Shown here piece by piece: positions 12,307 through 24,125 of a stretch of 64,000 nucleotides of DNA (positions are counted from its first letter, which is position 1; each line of letters opens with the position of its first letter). The DNA comes from Rutstroemia sp. NJR-2017a BVV2 (lineage: Eukaryota > Ascomycota > Leotiomycetes > Helotiales > Rutstroemiaceae). Location: positions 558,001 through 622,000 of the forward strand of contig NJPS01000010.1 in NCBI GenBank assembly GCA_002946415.1, in the 5' to 3' direction. Made by a program: the position numbers and the translations under genes. The notes beneath the pieces were generated by a model, which did no database searches, was not told the DNA's origin, and worked only from the letters and a program-made list of their open reading frames with translations.

Positions 12307-13463
12307 GCGTTGATGGATTGGAACATTGGAACAACATAAGACATAGGGAAATGGCCTCACCGCAAGATATAATCGTGGGATCGTAGAACATTTGTCAATG
12401 AAGATGGCTATTAGAGTATATCTGCGTAGTGGGCTGCATGGTGAATGGTGCATGATACTGGAATGCGGACGCCTGGTAGCTTGGCATGACAGTCAGTACT
12501 TCATTCTCCAGAAAACAGCATCTTGCGGATTCGTCTGGGGAACGTTCAGAAATTGCCAGGTTATATCTCAACCTCAACCAGCAACATATCACGTATAACA
12601 TGGCGGCTGAATCATATTACCAGAGTTATAATTTTCATCACTACGATACAATACAATACAATAGAAAGGCTCCCAAGAATGTGCTTACCCTCTCTTCATG
12701 ACGTCCTCCCGTCCTCTCGTCATCTTCCCGCGCTTCCTCTCCTTCAGTTGTTTCATGTTGAGCACCTCACACGTGAAACTTATGTTCCCATCTTTAGGTC
12801 ATCATCGTGTCATGGAAGCCGCACGAGGGGCCCTCGTGACGATGGTTTTGAAGTGGTGAAATATTCTTGACCACTCATCGGAATCGCCAGTTGAGTGGTG
12901 TGAATTATCAAACTGTCGAAGATTTGAGTTGGAGGTCATACTGTTATGGAGAAGAAAAAGAAGCGGAAAAAAAGAAAATGTTAAGAAAGATATTCTCGAC
13001 ACTAGCGCGCTTCGCTAATTTAGGCCCCGCGCTGCTCTAAGGAGCCAGGTTCCGCGATACCCAGTCGTGCCAGTAGAGGTCGGTTTCGGCTTTCTCTCTT
13101 TCTTTGCATTTCAGAGATAGAAGTTACCACTACAAACTTAACGACGAAAATTGAAGACAATCCAACCGCAACAAACTCCTTTGCAGATCCTCTCGGTCGA
13201 CTCAAACTTTTGAAGCAATATACAGTTATCCTACTCATCAGCACATCTTGAATTAATTACTCATTACTATTGAAGTGAACATCAAAGACATCCGTTCCCT
13301 AGCAAACCCGGCACTCGATAATAGTCATCCCACACCTTCGATTTGAACGCACAACTCCAAAGTCACTGCTACCCTCCCTCACAACAAAGCTCACCGCGTT
13401 GCCACCGTAGAGAGCTCGGTCTGCATATTAATAAAAATTGTATAACATTTTCGTCCTTTCGTA
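12307..13463. other. Intergenic, no gene seen
   Basis: 1,157 bases between the monooxygenase stop and the eIF4E2-like start. Only short chance frames. The last few hundred bases must hold the promoter and 5' UTR of the downstream gene. Confidence 0.4.
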
Positions 13464-14613
13464 ATGGATAACCTGTGGACTCGCCGTTCAAAGTAAGTTT
13501 TTCACCCCTCATCTCTGCACAACCTCTTTTAAGCGCATCGGTAACATTGAATCTATCCAGTTCGAGCAAACTTTCGCTGGCCACAGGGAATCCAACTACG
13601 AACGGGTCCCCATTCAACGGTAATGATCACACTACACGAGGGTTCGGTTTGGCTAAAAGACATGGAGACACTTCATCGCATAGCACGAAAAATCCTTTCA
13701 ACGCCATGTCTCCCTCGGGCACATCTCTTGCATCTCCCACCGCCGGCGCATCCAGCGCCTTTGGCTTAGGAACGGGCGCGTTCGCCTCATTTGGGAGCTC
13801 CAAGGCTCCGAAGACACCTGGAAGCACGCTCGATTTTGGGAGCATTGTTGGAGGAGGGACCAAGACACCAACTGCCGAGAAACCATTCAAAGACTTGGCA
13901 TCCAAAACCTCAAAGATATCACTAACAGACTCAAAGACAACCACACCACCTCCGCAGCACAATTTTCGACATGGCTGGGTCTTCTGGTACCGCCCCCCAA
14001 TTTCCAAAGCGAACGGATTTGTGGAATATGAAAAGACACTGCACCCAATGGCAGGTTTTAATTCCGCGGAAGATCTTTTCGAGATCTTTGATCATATGCG
14101 ACGTCCTTCTAGTCTGCCATTAGTATCCGACTATCACATGTTCAAAAAGGGGATTCGACCGGTGTGGGAGGACGAGGAGAATAAGAAAGGTGGCAAATGG
14201 ATTGTTAGGCTCAAGAAGGGAGTTGCAGACAGATACTGGGAAGAATTGGTTTTCGCGATTGCTGGGGATGAGTTTGAGGCTAGTGAGGAGGTCTGTGGTG
14301 TTGTTCTCAGTGTGCGGAATGGGGAGGACATTTTGAGTATTTGGACCCGTAATGATGGTGGACGGGTACTAAAGATCAGGTATGGATTCGGTTTGGCTGC
14401 AATGAAAAAGGACCACCCTGCTAACTTATCATTAGGGAAGCATTGAAGCGCGTGCTTTCTTTCCCTCCAGATACAAAGGTAGAATGGAAGTCTCACGACT
14501 CCAGTATTCAACAGCGAACCGCCATTGACGAAGCTCGAAAGGAGAAAGCCAACAACCACCACAATAATCGCAATGGCAATGACCACACTTCGGAGAAGAA
14601 GACAACCTCATGA
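13464..14613 (+). CDS. eIF4E family cap-binding protein, eIF4E2/4EHP-like
   Basis: Three exons, 13464-13492, 13561-14379 and 14436-14613, encode 341 residues. The first exon has only 29 bases (MDNLWTRRS plus part of Asn10). Residues 11-143 are low complexity, Ser/Thr/Gly-rich with scattered Phe-Gly pairs (AFGLG, ASFGSS). The eIF4E fold runs from about 144 to 315: HGWVFWYRPP, then DLFEIFDHMRRPSSLP, MFKKGIRPVWEDEENKKGGKW and YWEELVFAIAGDEF, the expected order of eIF4E segments with the cap-stacking aromatic positions. An Asn/His-rich tail ends the protein. It should bind the mRNA 5' cap, probably acting as a translational repressor in the 4EHP manner. The long Phe-Gly-bearing N-terminal extension is not part of canonical eIF4E. 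Confidence 0.9.
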
Positions 14614-15487
14614 TTTACGTTTTACCGAGCTCCCTACGCCACGATTTTCTTTTTCTCATAGGAATTGTACAAGTATTTGGGTTGCATGATTTGGCAAAAG
14701 CGATGAATGATTTTAAAACTTGGCTAGGGTGGCGATCTTAAATGTCATATTGGTTGGAATTAACTTCTTGCCTCGGGTTTGGGAAGTGTGCTTGTATCAT
14801 AAGGAAGAAGAGGACTTTTATTTTCGAGACTCTTTCCTAGGCAATGGTTCCTCGGGGTTCGTTGCAGCTGAATTGCGTGCTAGATACCACAGCGAAAAAT
14901 TATATGCTTCTGCAAAGACATATCCATTGATCGATTCTTCTTGGGTGAGTTTTGTGGCGTATGCCTGTCTCTTATGCTTACGAGACTCGACCGCGGCTTT
15001 TGCTGCGTTATGAGGAAGGTAAGCTGCGGGTAATGCCCCGCGTGTACTGGTCGCATATCGCACTAGCGGGAAAGATGACTGAGGAGTTCGGGATGTTCGA
15101 TAAGCGCCGATGTCTAGATGGGAGGAGAGGGGAATTGGCTATGGCTCACGCACGGTATGCTTGAGATGCACCAGGCTGAGGCTGAACGGCAAGTGCATTG
15201 ACTTCAGTTTGAGGGCAGGATCGCGTACTCAACAGCAACACGGTAGAAGACAGTTCAGTAGAGCCGTGACTATCTTCAGAAACTACCGAATCGGTCATCA
15301 CTATTAATGAAAGGCAGATGTCACTTTTACGAATGAAAAAATTCCGATTCATTAATTAGACACATCTTTCTCGTTCAGACGTCTCCATCAAGGCAGCGAA
15401 AATCCTAAGCGTTACATTCATCAACCCAACTGTTTAAGGCATCCCAAATCTAATCCCCCGGGCCTGCAACGCTGCTTCCAACCTCTT
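14614..15487. other. Intergenic, no gene seen
   Basis: 874 bases with the 3' UTR of the eIF4E2-like gene and no convincing coding frame or repeat. Confidence 0.35.
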
Positions 15488-16495
15488 CTAAAAACTATAC
15501 ACATGTTCCGGACCAATCATAGTATAGTGCGCACCGTCAACCTCGTGCAGTCTTGGTTCCTCTTCTGAAAAATCCCTGCACTTGCCGAAGTGATATGTCT
15601 TCCAATCTTCCATGTTTTGCGTCACACCTGCTAGCGGAATCGCACGAAAGACATCAACGCTTTGCACTATCCCTTGCGGCTCATAATCTACAGCGGAATT
15701 TTGGAGAGAATAAGCTATATCGGCCAAATTGGATAGTTTTACACGATCAAGTCCTAATTCTTCCATGTGCTCGCGCCGCGTGACGGATGGAATGTGATCG
15801 AGTACTTCACTATGCGAGAGAGTTTGCAGAACAGGATTTTTCGCGTGAGCATACTCCTCGGATAAAAATAGGACAAATGCAGAAGACGGTTGTCCAGTCT
15901 AGCTGCCGCATGCGGACTTTGATATCAGGAGGTAGATTGAGGCCGCCGAGGAATCGCACCCCTCATTATTCTTACGCAGCAGCTTCACGATCTCAAGCGC
16001 GATCATCGACCCGTACGAGTACCCTGCGATGGCGTTTGAACTCAAGGGCTGCTGCTCTTGGATCTTTTGGTAGTAAGTCGTTACAGCCGTGGTGATATCC
16101 GGGAAGTAGGGCTCGAATCCGCGGGCCCGAATGGCGTATATGGGCGGTCGGTTAGGTAGGACGAGAGGTAAAGGGAAATGAGGATTTCACCAACGCCGGG
16201 GTGGATTAGCGAGAGGGGTGCTTTGCTTCCTTGGCTTTGGAGAACGACCATGGCGGTGTAGGAGCGTGGTTTTTGAAGGTTGTCTAGAGCGGTTGCTCAG
16301 TCTTGGATCGTGGGGTGGGTCATGATGGTTATGATTGGAACGTCTAAGTTCATGTCAGATCCTAGTCGCTGTTTGAGTCGGAGAAGTCCAATGGAGTCGA
16401 TACCCGAGGCGAAGATATTGGGCTTGATGCCGAGCTCGTGTTCGGGAACGTCGAAGATATCTTGAAATGCTGTGAGAATTAACTCCTCGGTAGCA
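15488..16495 (-). pseudogene. Broken NRPS-like carrier (T) plus thioesterase (TE) fragment
   Basis: Read on the minus strand from about 16495: a carrier-protein stretch (AFQDIFDVPEHELGI, then SGIDSIGLLRLKQRLG with the phosphopantetheine-site Ser) hits an in-frame stop near 16308. Downstream in shifted frames are thioesterase pieces: LSLIHPGVGEILISL, then AIAGYSYGSMIALEIVKLL with the GxSxG nucleophile motif, and last 15766-15488, which ends with HEVDGAHYTMIGPEHV, the usual TE His region. So the order T-TE is kept but several frameshifts and stops separate the parts. No adenylation domain is visible upstream. Such T-TE pairs end A-T-TE NRPS-like enzymes and some polyketide synthases. It is a relic, not functional as read. 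Confidence 0.75.
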
Positions 16496-17014
16496 TTTGT
16501 TGGGCCTTTAGAAGAGATACAAGTTTTGGAGCTGCATTGTGTGCAAGTAGGACAATGAGATGGTTTTTGATTCAGCTGGAGGTTGTTCCGCTGCTATAAA
16601 TTATGGAGTGAGTAGTACTATACTGTTGTATCTTCTCTGGGTATATCTGATAGCTATCTATTGGGTCATCCTAACTCAGCATTTAATTGCCGGAGCCGCA
16701 CAGGCAGTGCTGATGTTGTGAGTCCTTCCGTTCTGCTTGTCTGTGCCTTGCACGGCTTGGGAGTGTGGTAACACTCAAGATCGACAGAACTCGTCTTCTC
16801 CGGCACATCTTCATTCCGGTTACATTCAGAGCTCCCATCAGCTTACAGGGATTATGAAATCTTCATAGGAAACCTCGATCGACTGAAGTACAGACAGCAA
16901 CGCCGAGGGAGGTTCAGCTGCCTTGGAAGTTGGAAAACGTGGGGTTCGTGTTATTTCATATTCCAAAAAAGAATTGTGTAAAAAAAAACCGTGATATCTA
17001 CAATATTCTCCGAA
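16496..17014. other. Intergenic, no gene seen
   Basis: About 520 bases upstream of the T-TE relic. I looked for an adenylation domain here on the minus strand and found none. Confidence 0.35.
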
Positions 17015-19141
17015 TCAACTCTGCTCTGACGATGTGGCGGCGTTTTGGCCATGGTCGCGCTGCCACTTTAGCACAGCGGCCAGCAAGGTACCCGAGATGG
17101 AGAGCAACCGGACCCACGCCTCCTGCTGGGCCTTGACAACGGGCCCGGCGTAAACCTTGAACGGGTGATTCATGGCCAGGGGCCATATGTCGAACAGCTC
17201 TTGGGTCTGCATCGCGCTCACGGCGCCCAGGTCATCCCAGAGGAGACTCGTGAGTATCCTCACCTCACCGCTGTAGCCAGGCGACTCAGATGAGTGCGGG
17301 TTCTCTTCCGCTGGGTCAAAGTCCGCTTCTACGGCTAAGACGAAGCCCCCGAAATCACCAGGAGATAAATTATCTGCACTCGTGTCGGTAAGAGGATACA
17401 AGTACGATTCTATCGATGCTTTGTCCGCAACTAAGAATACGTGGTCGAAGTATTTCGCCGGGAAGCTTTCAGACCCCTTAAAGTTGCCGAAGTGTCTAAG
17501 TAGCGCAAGGCAGTATCAGTATGGTTATCATCAAAAAAAGAATCCCCCGATTTTGTGAGAAGAGGGTAAGTTTGAAAGAAGAAAGGTGGGGGATAATACT
17601 TCTTCATAGCTTCCACGCCTCCTTCTATACCAAGCTCACGGATATCAAGCCAATGGATCTTGGAACGAGCGTGGATACCTTCGGCTCCCACTAGCTCCTT
17701 GCCCCAACCAGAAGCATCGGTCTCGAATTTATTCTTGAAGTCGTCCCACTCGGCGTCAGAGTGATCATAACAGTTTCGGTAAGCAACGTAGCCCCAGTTA
17801 TGGTGTTCTGCCTCCTTGACCCAGGTTTCCTCGCCCAAGCTCGGTGGCTCACCTCTAAGCTCCAACCTGGTCTGGTTTTGGGACTCGGACTGCCCGAGAC
17901 ACAGTTCAGCCAGAACATCAGGATCGTTGGGTAGTCGGCGTAAGTTCAGTCCTACGTTTCGTATAACCCTGTCCATCTCCTGTAGAAGGTTTAATTGCCG
18001 CCTGCGCAAATGGTAATCCTTCCTGCGCTTGTTAATATCCGTCGAGAAGACGATGGGCGTGGTCCCGCCGTACCCGGGGTTCATCGAGACGGGTCTGCCC
18101 GTGGCTGAGGCAGACACGCAACCCCTGTAGCCATCCATGGGGAGGAATATCGCGAAGTCGGCCCAGCCCTGGTTCTCGGTTAGATCCTGCCACATGTCCA
18201 GGAGCTTCCACTGGAGTGAGTCGTGCACGCCGTTGGCTTCGGCAGCCGGCTGGTAAGTGCGCAAGTCCTGCATCAACCTCTCTTTCCAGGCGCGAATCTT
18301 CTGGGTCACCCACGCGTGGGTCCGGTTCTCCATGTAGGCGTAGTGCGCTCGCATGTACTCTGCCCAGAGCGCCGTCACCCTGACTGCCTCTTTGCCCTCG
18401 GCGGCTCGCTTTGCATTTAGGGCGGTCTCGAACCTCTCGAGGTGGCCATAAATGATGTTGTAGGTATCACGAAGTGCGATCTTCACAGAGGGGAGATTGA
18501 GATACTGGAAGACGCGAAGCACTAGAGAAATGACCTGGCACGCTGCGGGGAAATTGCTCGGATCATCAAGCCTCTTCTCAGTCCACCGCCTCTCAGACAT
18601 CGGCATGACGCCTTCCCATAGCCGGGACTTCATGGCATGGAGATCCTTGGATATGCATTGAAGCCGCGAGCTATCCTCATAAGATCCGATTGCTTGCGTT
18701 ATATACGAAATGGCTGGTTGATCAGCTTGGTTGAAAGGAGGCGCAGCCCAGGCTGAGTATGGCCTAGTTATTAGAATCAAATCCTCGTCTAGGATAGGTA
18801 GAGTGGTCTGACTCCCTCCCGGTAGGTGGCCATTTCCTGTGAAGCTCAGAAAATGGGCAATGGTCTGAGGCTCCAGAATGCGGTCGACTAGTTGCGACAA
18901 AGGAAAAATGACACCATCAGCCTTGTGATAAACGAAAAAGTAGATTATGTTATGTCTCACCAATATATAGCATATGCCGAGGAATAGGATGGCCTCGCGT
19001 CGCTACCATATGTGTAACGCCGGTTGACGGCGTGTTGCCACGCTTAGCAAAATTCTCTCGAATCGTGCCCCGGAATCCGGACGTGGCCGGGCCTAGGTAG
19101 GCCTCAAAGAAGGCTTCCGTGAGATCCTGATGGCCAGACAT
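17015..19141 (-). pseudogene. Fungal protein of unknown function, apparently frameshifted
   Basis: A long frame covers 18921-17431; it is rich in Trp and charged residues and looks soluble (GVIFPLSQLV, ILITRPYSAW, GWADFAIFLPMDGYRG, VAYRNCYDHSDAEWDDF). A 5' exon can be placed at 19141-19007 from ATG 19141; an 87-base GTAGCG...CAAG intron would join it in frame. Near 17500 the coding pattern jumps frame: after DNHTDTALR the sense continues in another frame as LRHFGNFKGSESFP to the stop at 17015. A one-base deletion at about 17497-17500 explains this. A GTATTA...CTTAG intron would also restore frame but would delete about 30 coding-looking residues. I recognise no domain and no enzyme motif. It is either a recent pseudogene or an assembly error. 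Confidence 0.55.
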
Positions 19142-19806
19142 GGTGGCAACCTGGATCGGATTTGGCGGCTCAAGGGATCTGGAAACTAAATTTGTTAAGG
19201 CTCCGAAAAATGGCGGTCTCGAGAGACGTTTTCAGACTCGGCTGCAAGTTTGTATCTGCTTCGGTATAACTGTCGCTGGAATAGCTTCAAGAAGTCATTA
19301 TATACATAGTGTGAGTCATGTGCCTAAATAAGCGAAATAATATAAAGGTGGAAGCAAACAGTTGGAAGTATGATTGCCGGTATATTCGCCAAAATGTAAT
19401 TTAACTAAACATTGGATGGCGACAGTGAGGTGGGCGGTGAAGAAACCGGGGAAGTCAAGATCTGCTCCGTACGGTGGATGGATACGAAACACAACCGCTT
19501 TTCGCGATGCAAGCTTCCTAAATTTGGTTAGAGAGAATCATTACAGGAATGCTGCCTAGTTTGTTTTTGCAGTGAATCTAGTTGGTACTGCAGAATGAAA
19601 GTCTTAATTGGCCATTAAGGTCATATAAAATCAATAGTAAAGTCAGTATCAGGTCAAAGTCGGGTGAGTTCCCCAAATTAAAAGCTGGTCAGTCACATCT
19701 CCAACTACATTCTAAACCGGCTCCGCGTAAGAAAAAACAATCACGACCGCTCGGGAATTCTCCAAATCAGCGTCCACGCCTCCTTAAGTCAAACTGTCAA
19801 CACTAG
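19142..19806. other. Intergenic, no gene seen
   Basis: 665 bases between the unknown minus-strand gene and the methyltransferase relic; only short chance frames. Confidence 0.3.
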
Positions 19807-20598
19807 ATGAATGGAAGCATCAGCAGGAAGAGGTCCTCTTCAATCGCCCAAACTTGTGTCGCAATATGCCCTCGATCACCATGTCGTCGATCATACACGA
19901 TAGCGGTTGCGGTCACACGAACGATCATGTCTCTTTACAATCCAGAGCAAATCCATGCAACGGATATCGCAGAAGATTTACTCCAAGTGTTGGAATCTGA
20001 TGTGCAAGAACAAAGCTGGCCAGTCAAAACAGCCCTCATGCCAGCTCAGGACTTGACATTCGCCGATAACACTTTCACTCACAGCATTATGAATGTTTCA
20101 TTCTTCACCTCTTAGATGCAGACACCATACAAGCTTGCGCGGAGATCTTCCGCACGCTGCGACCCGGCGGTGTTGCGCTGCTAAGCGGTTAGGCAGAAGC
20201 CCCTCTAAGCGGTTAGGCAGAAGCCCCTCATCGCATGCCAATGCTTGCGGCACATAGTGCAACGCGAGAGCCTGGTTCGGAAGCTTTGGTAGGTGGCGCG
20301 ATTCGATGGGTTGATGGAAGACTTCTACGAAGCAGCATGGAGAGCGGCGGCTTCAAGGACGTGAAAATGTGGAAAGCGAGATCGGTCAGTGAGATTGACG
20401 ATTTGGATGCTTGGGTTGAGTACGTGGAGTGTTCTTGGTAGGATGGAGAGCGGTTGGGTTCCGAGTGACGAGGAACGTTGGGATCGTGCTCTGGAGGTGT
20501 TTGGTGATTCGCTTAGGAAGCAGCCTGGTGTGGAGGTACTGGAGAATGGGAAGGCTAGATTGACCTCTTGGTGCTGGATAGCGATGGCGGAGAAATGA
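19807..20598 (+). pseudogene. Broken class I SAM-dependent methyltransferase
   Basis: Pieces of a small-molecule methyltransferase lie in three frames. Around 19889-19912 one frame reads IIHDSGCG, the glycine-rich SAM motif I. A second frame gives ATDIAEDLLQVLESDVQ and ALMPAQDLTFADNTFTHSI, then in another frame DADTIQACAEIFRTLRPGGVALL, the classic post-motif segment. A stop follows inside a 24-base tandem duplication (20181-20228). Further coding-like pieces (SGGFKDVKMWKARSVSEI, DERWDRALEVFGDSLRKQPG-like) run to 20598 with another frameshift near 20440. At least three frame breaks make it non-functional as read. Original substrate unknown; the type resembles methyltransferases of secondary metabolism. 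Confidence 0.7.
20181..20228. repeat. Perfect 24-base tandem duplication
   Basis: The unit ctaagcggttaggcagaagc + ccct occurs twice, at 20181-20204 and 20205-20228, without mismatch. It lies inside the methyltransferase relic just after the LRPGGVALL segment and each copy brings an in-frame TAG. The identity of the copies says the duplication is recent. Confidence 0.9.
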
Positions 20599-21766
20599 GG
20601 CTGGGATGTCTCCAAGGAGTCACTTGCGAAGGATAGAAAGAATACCGAGGTATAAGTCTGGTTTCTCATGAGAACCATTACTTTTGAAGTGGTAGCTGAC
20701 TTGACTATCCAAGGTCTTTTTGCCCCGCATTAGAGGAAGTGTGCAATGCCAAGAGAGGGACCAGGTGGATTACAAAGCGGCGACCAGATGTTCTTTAATC
20801 ACGTTGTGAACCCTCCCGAGCCCCTCATATCCGTCCCGTACTTCCAATCGGGCTGAGCTGTGGTGCAAGTTTCGTTACCCTTCATTGATAGGGACTATCT
20901 TTGAGTCTCTTACCTCTCCCACCACATATACACTGAAGCGGGGATACTCTTCAGTAAACGTGGCAGAACGGCGGGATAGGGATAAGGACGATATTTTGGG
21001 AAATCTTGGGAAAATTTGTAGCTATTAGAATAAAGTGCATAGATGTTGCAGTCACATGAAGCCTCAAGAGAAACATCAAATGCTGCTGGCCAATGGTAAG
21101 TCGCGAAACTAGACTGGGACCACTTGAACAGCCGAGTATTTTTGCACGCGTATTTGGACTCGATTTCAAAACGAACCCCAGTCAAGTTTCGGGGACTCAA
21201 ACAATGCAACAGATATTGGTATTCCCTACTTAGAATTGCATAGTGCTGTGCGAGATCTTTTCGTGGAGAATATATCTTCTATTTTTTACGCATCAGTGAA
21301 CCTGGAAGACATAGCCATGTTGCATTATGGATCCTAACTATCAGCCCGAATGTAGCATCCATGAAAATCCCATGGGTACATACATACCCACCCATGGGTG
21401 CTGCGGGGCTGTGGTACTAAGCTCGTCACTATAAAAGACATCGAGCATCCTCCCTAGAGGACTTGCATCCTATGATCTAAAGCTATCAAGCTCAACTTCG
21501 TATATAGGTGCGACGTTTGTTAAATACAAGTCAGTGAAATTTTCGTTCTATCTCTTCCGAAAGCACCACGATAATTAACATCCAATTCTTCGAAGACCAC
21601 ACAAGGCTTGGGTCATTTTTATGTAAACATACTCGAGTAGGCTCCCAAACTCTAGGGAATCACAACGACTCGGTCAATTTCCGACAAACTTTGAGGACTG
21701 ATTGTCCCTCTGAGTAAAAAAAACGCACGTCTCAATTTATTGCATCCTTATCATCAAACAATCACC
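20599..21766. other. Intergenic, no gene seen
   Basis: 1,168 bases; holds the promoter and leader of the nucleoside-phosphorylase-domain gene. A partly self-complementary stretch, ccatgggtacatacataccc + acccatggg, lies at about 21370-21400. No coding frame. Confidence 0.35.
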
Positions 21767-22997
21767 ATGATAGATCCTATGGACTATACAGTCGGCTGGA
21801 TTTGTACCATAAGTACAGTATATGTTGCAGCGCGAGCTTTTCTGGACGAAAGACACGGCATACCCGACTATGTATCTCCGAACGACAACAATGTCTACAC
21901 TCTAGGAAGGATTGGAAAACATAAAGTCGTGATAGCAGCCTTGCCAGATGGCGAGTATGGCCTAGTCGCTGCGGCAGGGGTAGCAAGAGATATGTTACAT
22001 AGCTTCCCTCACATCAGGATTGGCTTGACGGTGGGTATTGGTGGTGGAGCGCCAAGTAACAAGCACGATATTCGCCTAGGGGACATTGTTGTTAGTGCCC
22101 CTCAAGGGGGAAACGGTGGTGTGTTCCAATATGATTTTGGCAAGACCATACAAGATCAGAGTTTCCAGACAACAGGATTCCTAAATCAACCTCCAACTAT
22201 CTTGCGTGCAGCTGTGGCCGATATCAAAGCAGAGTACGAAGCCGAAGGTCATCACATTGAGGATTCTATCAATAGTGTTCTTGAGAGACACTCAAGGCTT
22301 CGAAAGAAGTATAAACTACCAGATAGAAGCAGCGACCGGCTGTATAGAAGTGGACATATACATCCTTTCAACGTTGACGCATCATGTTTAGCAGCTTGTG
22401 GCGAAGATCCAGTGCACCAGATATCACGCCCCAAACGTACTCATAAGGATGATAACCCAGCTATTCACTATGGCCTAATTGCTTCCGCAAACCAATTGAT
22501 GAAAGACGCTCTAGTCCGGGATAAGCTTGCAGCGGAAAACGATGTGTTATGTTTCGAGATGGAAGCAGCAGGGCTGATGAACCAGTTCCCCTGCTTGGTG
22601 ATCCGGGGAATCTGCGACTACGCGGATTCGCACAGGAACAAAGAGTGGCAAGGATATGCAGCAATGACAGCAGTCGCATATGCGAAGGATCTGCTTCGTC
22701 GAATTCCACCGAGCAAGGTGAAAGCGGAAAAAAATATTACGGAGATTATTTCTGGTTAGTCTCGGAAAACTGTCGTTCATAGACGTCGTCTAACGATTTT
22801 CAGTTGCAACAGGTGTTCAAGAAGACGTTGGCAATCTTCTCCAGGCGCAGTTGAGTCGAGAGATAACGCGACCCTTCAGTGGATGGCGGATCCCGAATAT
22901 GCTCCCCAACAGAGCCGCTGCTTCAGAAGACGGCATCCAGGAACCGGCTAGTGACTCTCTTGAATTTCATACAGTTCCAAAAAGTTCTGGACCGTGA
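21767..22997 (+). CDS. Nucleoside-phosphorylase-like (PNP_UDP) domain protein, truncated NLR
   Basis: Two exons, 21767-22754 and 22804-22997, give 393 residues. The ATG at 21767 (context caccATGA) is preferred over an in-frame TTG upstream. Motifs of the fungal NLR-associated nucleoside phosphorylase fold are intact: [67 protein letters not shown] and [13 protein letters not shown]. In full-length relatives a NACHT domain and ankyrin repeats follow; here the frame stops at 22997 just before a damaged P-loop. The remaining protein could still be a stand-alone nucleoside-binding or nucleosidase-type sensor. Whether it is expressed is unknown. Confidence 0.8.
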
Positions 22998-23800
22998 TAA
23001 GCAGACATTATTCTGGCCAGGTGGAAAGACCATCCTCACATCAATTGCCAATTATCATTTTAAAAGAAGGAATCTTGACATTGCGCCACTTGGAATCACA
23101 TAAACCTACTGCAGTTTCCATCACTACAGGAGAGATGAAGCAGATAACTTACTTGCTTGTGTACTAAAGCAGCTAGCTCAACGCCAGCCTTCATTGCCCA
23201 AGAACATCAAATCTTTATCAACATCAACGAGAGAGCGTGTGAGGCGTAAATGACTTGATTTGTTCATTAACTAACTGAGATCTTAATGGCCTATTCGCGT
23301 GCTACCCATATTTCTTGGTCTCAGATGGGCATTGAATAACTTAAGCGCATCTGATAGCGACGGGAACGAGAAGCTTAGAAGTTGATGCAGCTGCTGATCG
23401 ACACCGGTGAAGGAGATATTGATGAGATGGATGAGAAGAGCCGGACTCTAGTCTCATAGGCTGCTGAGGAGGGCCACGAGGCTGTTGTGATGCTCCTACT
23501 CAGTACTAGTAGAACTGATCCTGACGCGACGAATAATAGACAACAAATACTGTTGTTTCTAGCTGCTGAATATAGGCATGAAGATGTTGTTAGTCTGCTG
23601 CTGCATACCAGCAAAGTTTATGCAAATTCCAAGGATTATGGAAATGGACACCGTTGCGGGCAGCTGTTTGCGACCAACGGAATGTTGTCGTAGCAGTGTT
23701 GCTTGGCGTAGAGGATATCGAGATTGAAATAGGAGCTACGGGTGATCCAACAATACCATGGTCTGCTGTTACACGTTGGCAAGCAACGGTTGTTGGTCGA
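22998..23800 (+). pseudogene. NACHT and ankyrin debris of the truncated NLR
   Basis: Directly after the stop, another frame reads [18 protein letters not shown]: a NACHT P-loop of the GPGGAGKT type that has lost two residues (now PGGKT). About 23130-23250 resembles the next NACHT block (EADNLLACVLKQLAQRQPSLP). From 23380 to 23690 come ankyrin-like units (LLIDTGEGDIDEMDEKSRT; stop; AAEEGHEAVVMLLLSTSRTDPDA; AAEYRHEDVVSLLL), fading by about 23800. One stop stands where ankyrin units normally have Trp (TGG to TAG, a G-to-A change). Confidence 0.7.
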
Positions 23801-24029
23801 AAACACCTCTCGAAGGCTCTTCAGTATATATATCTTCCCGAAAGTGATTTCTACATCTTCCCACTATCCAGATTATCTTCAAATAGTACATCATCAATTC
23901 AGACCGATGCGAAAATTCTACACTGAGCAGATGATGCTCTACTGCTCGGGGGTGTTGTTCACGCGTTGTTCCAGTCAAAAAATAATAAGAATATTAACGT
24001 AAATAAGCCTAGCTCATCAAAAAAGCACG

Positions 24030-24125
24030 GCTTCCGTGGTCCAATGGTTAGGATTCCACCCTTCCAAGTGTTCACTCGAATACAGATGTCAGGTGGAGGT
24101 TCGTGTTCGATTCACGGCGGTTGCA
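24030..24125 (+). tRNA. tRNA-Gly(UCC) with a 24-base intron
   Basis: A full cloverleaf can be drawn: acceptor 24030-24036 with 24118-24124, D arm 24039-24054, anticodon stem CCACC 24056-24060 with GGTGG 24092-24096, anticodon TCC at 24063-24065, intron 24067-24090 after position 37, T arm 24101-24117 with loop TTCGATT, discriminator A at 24125. The A box (TGGTCCAATGG) and B box (GTTCGATTC) fit RNA polymerase III promoters. Oddity: two adjacent T-T mismatches in the acceptor stem (positions 3-70 and 4-69), so it may be a decaying copy. Confidence 0.75.
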
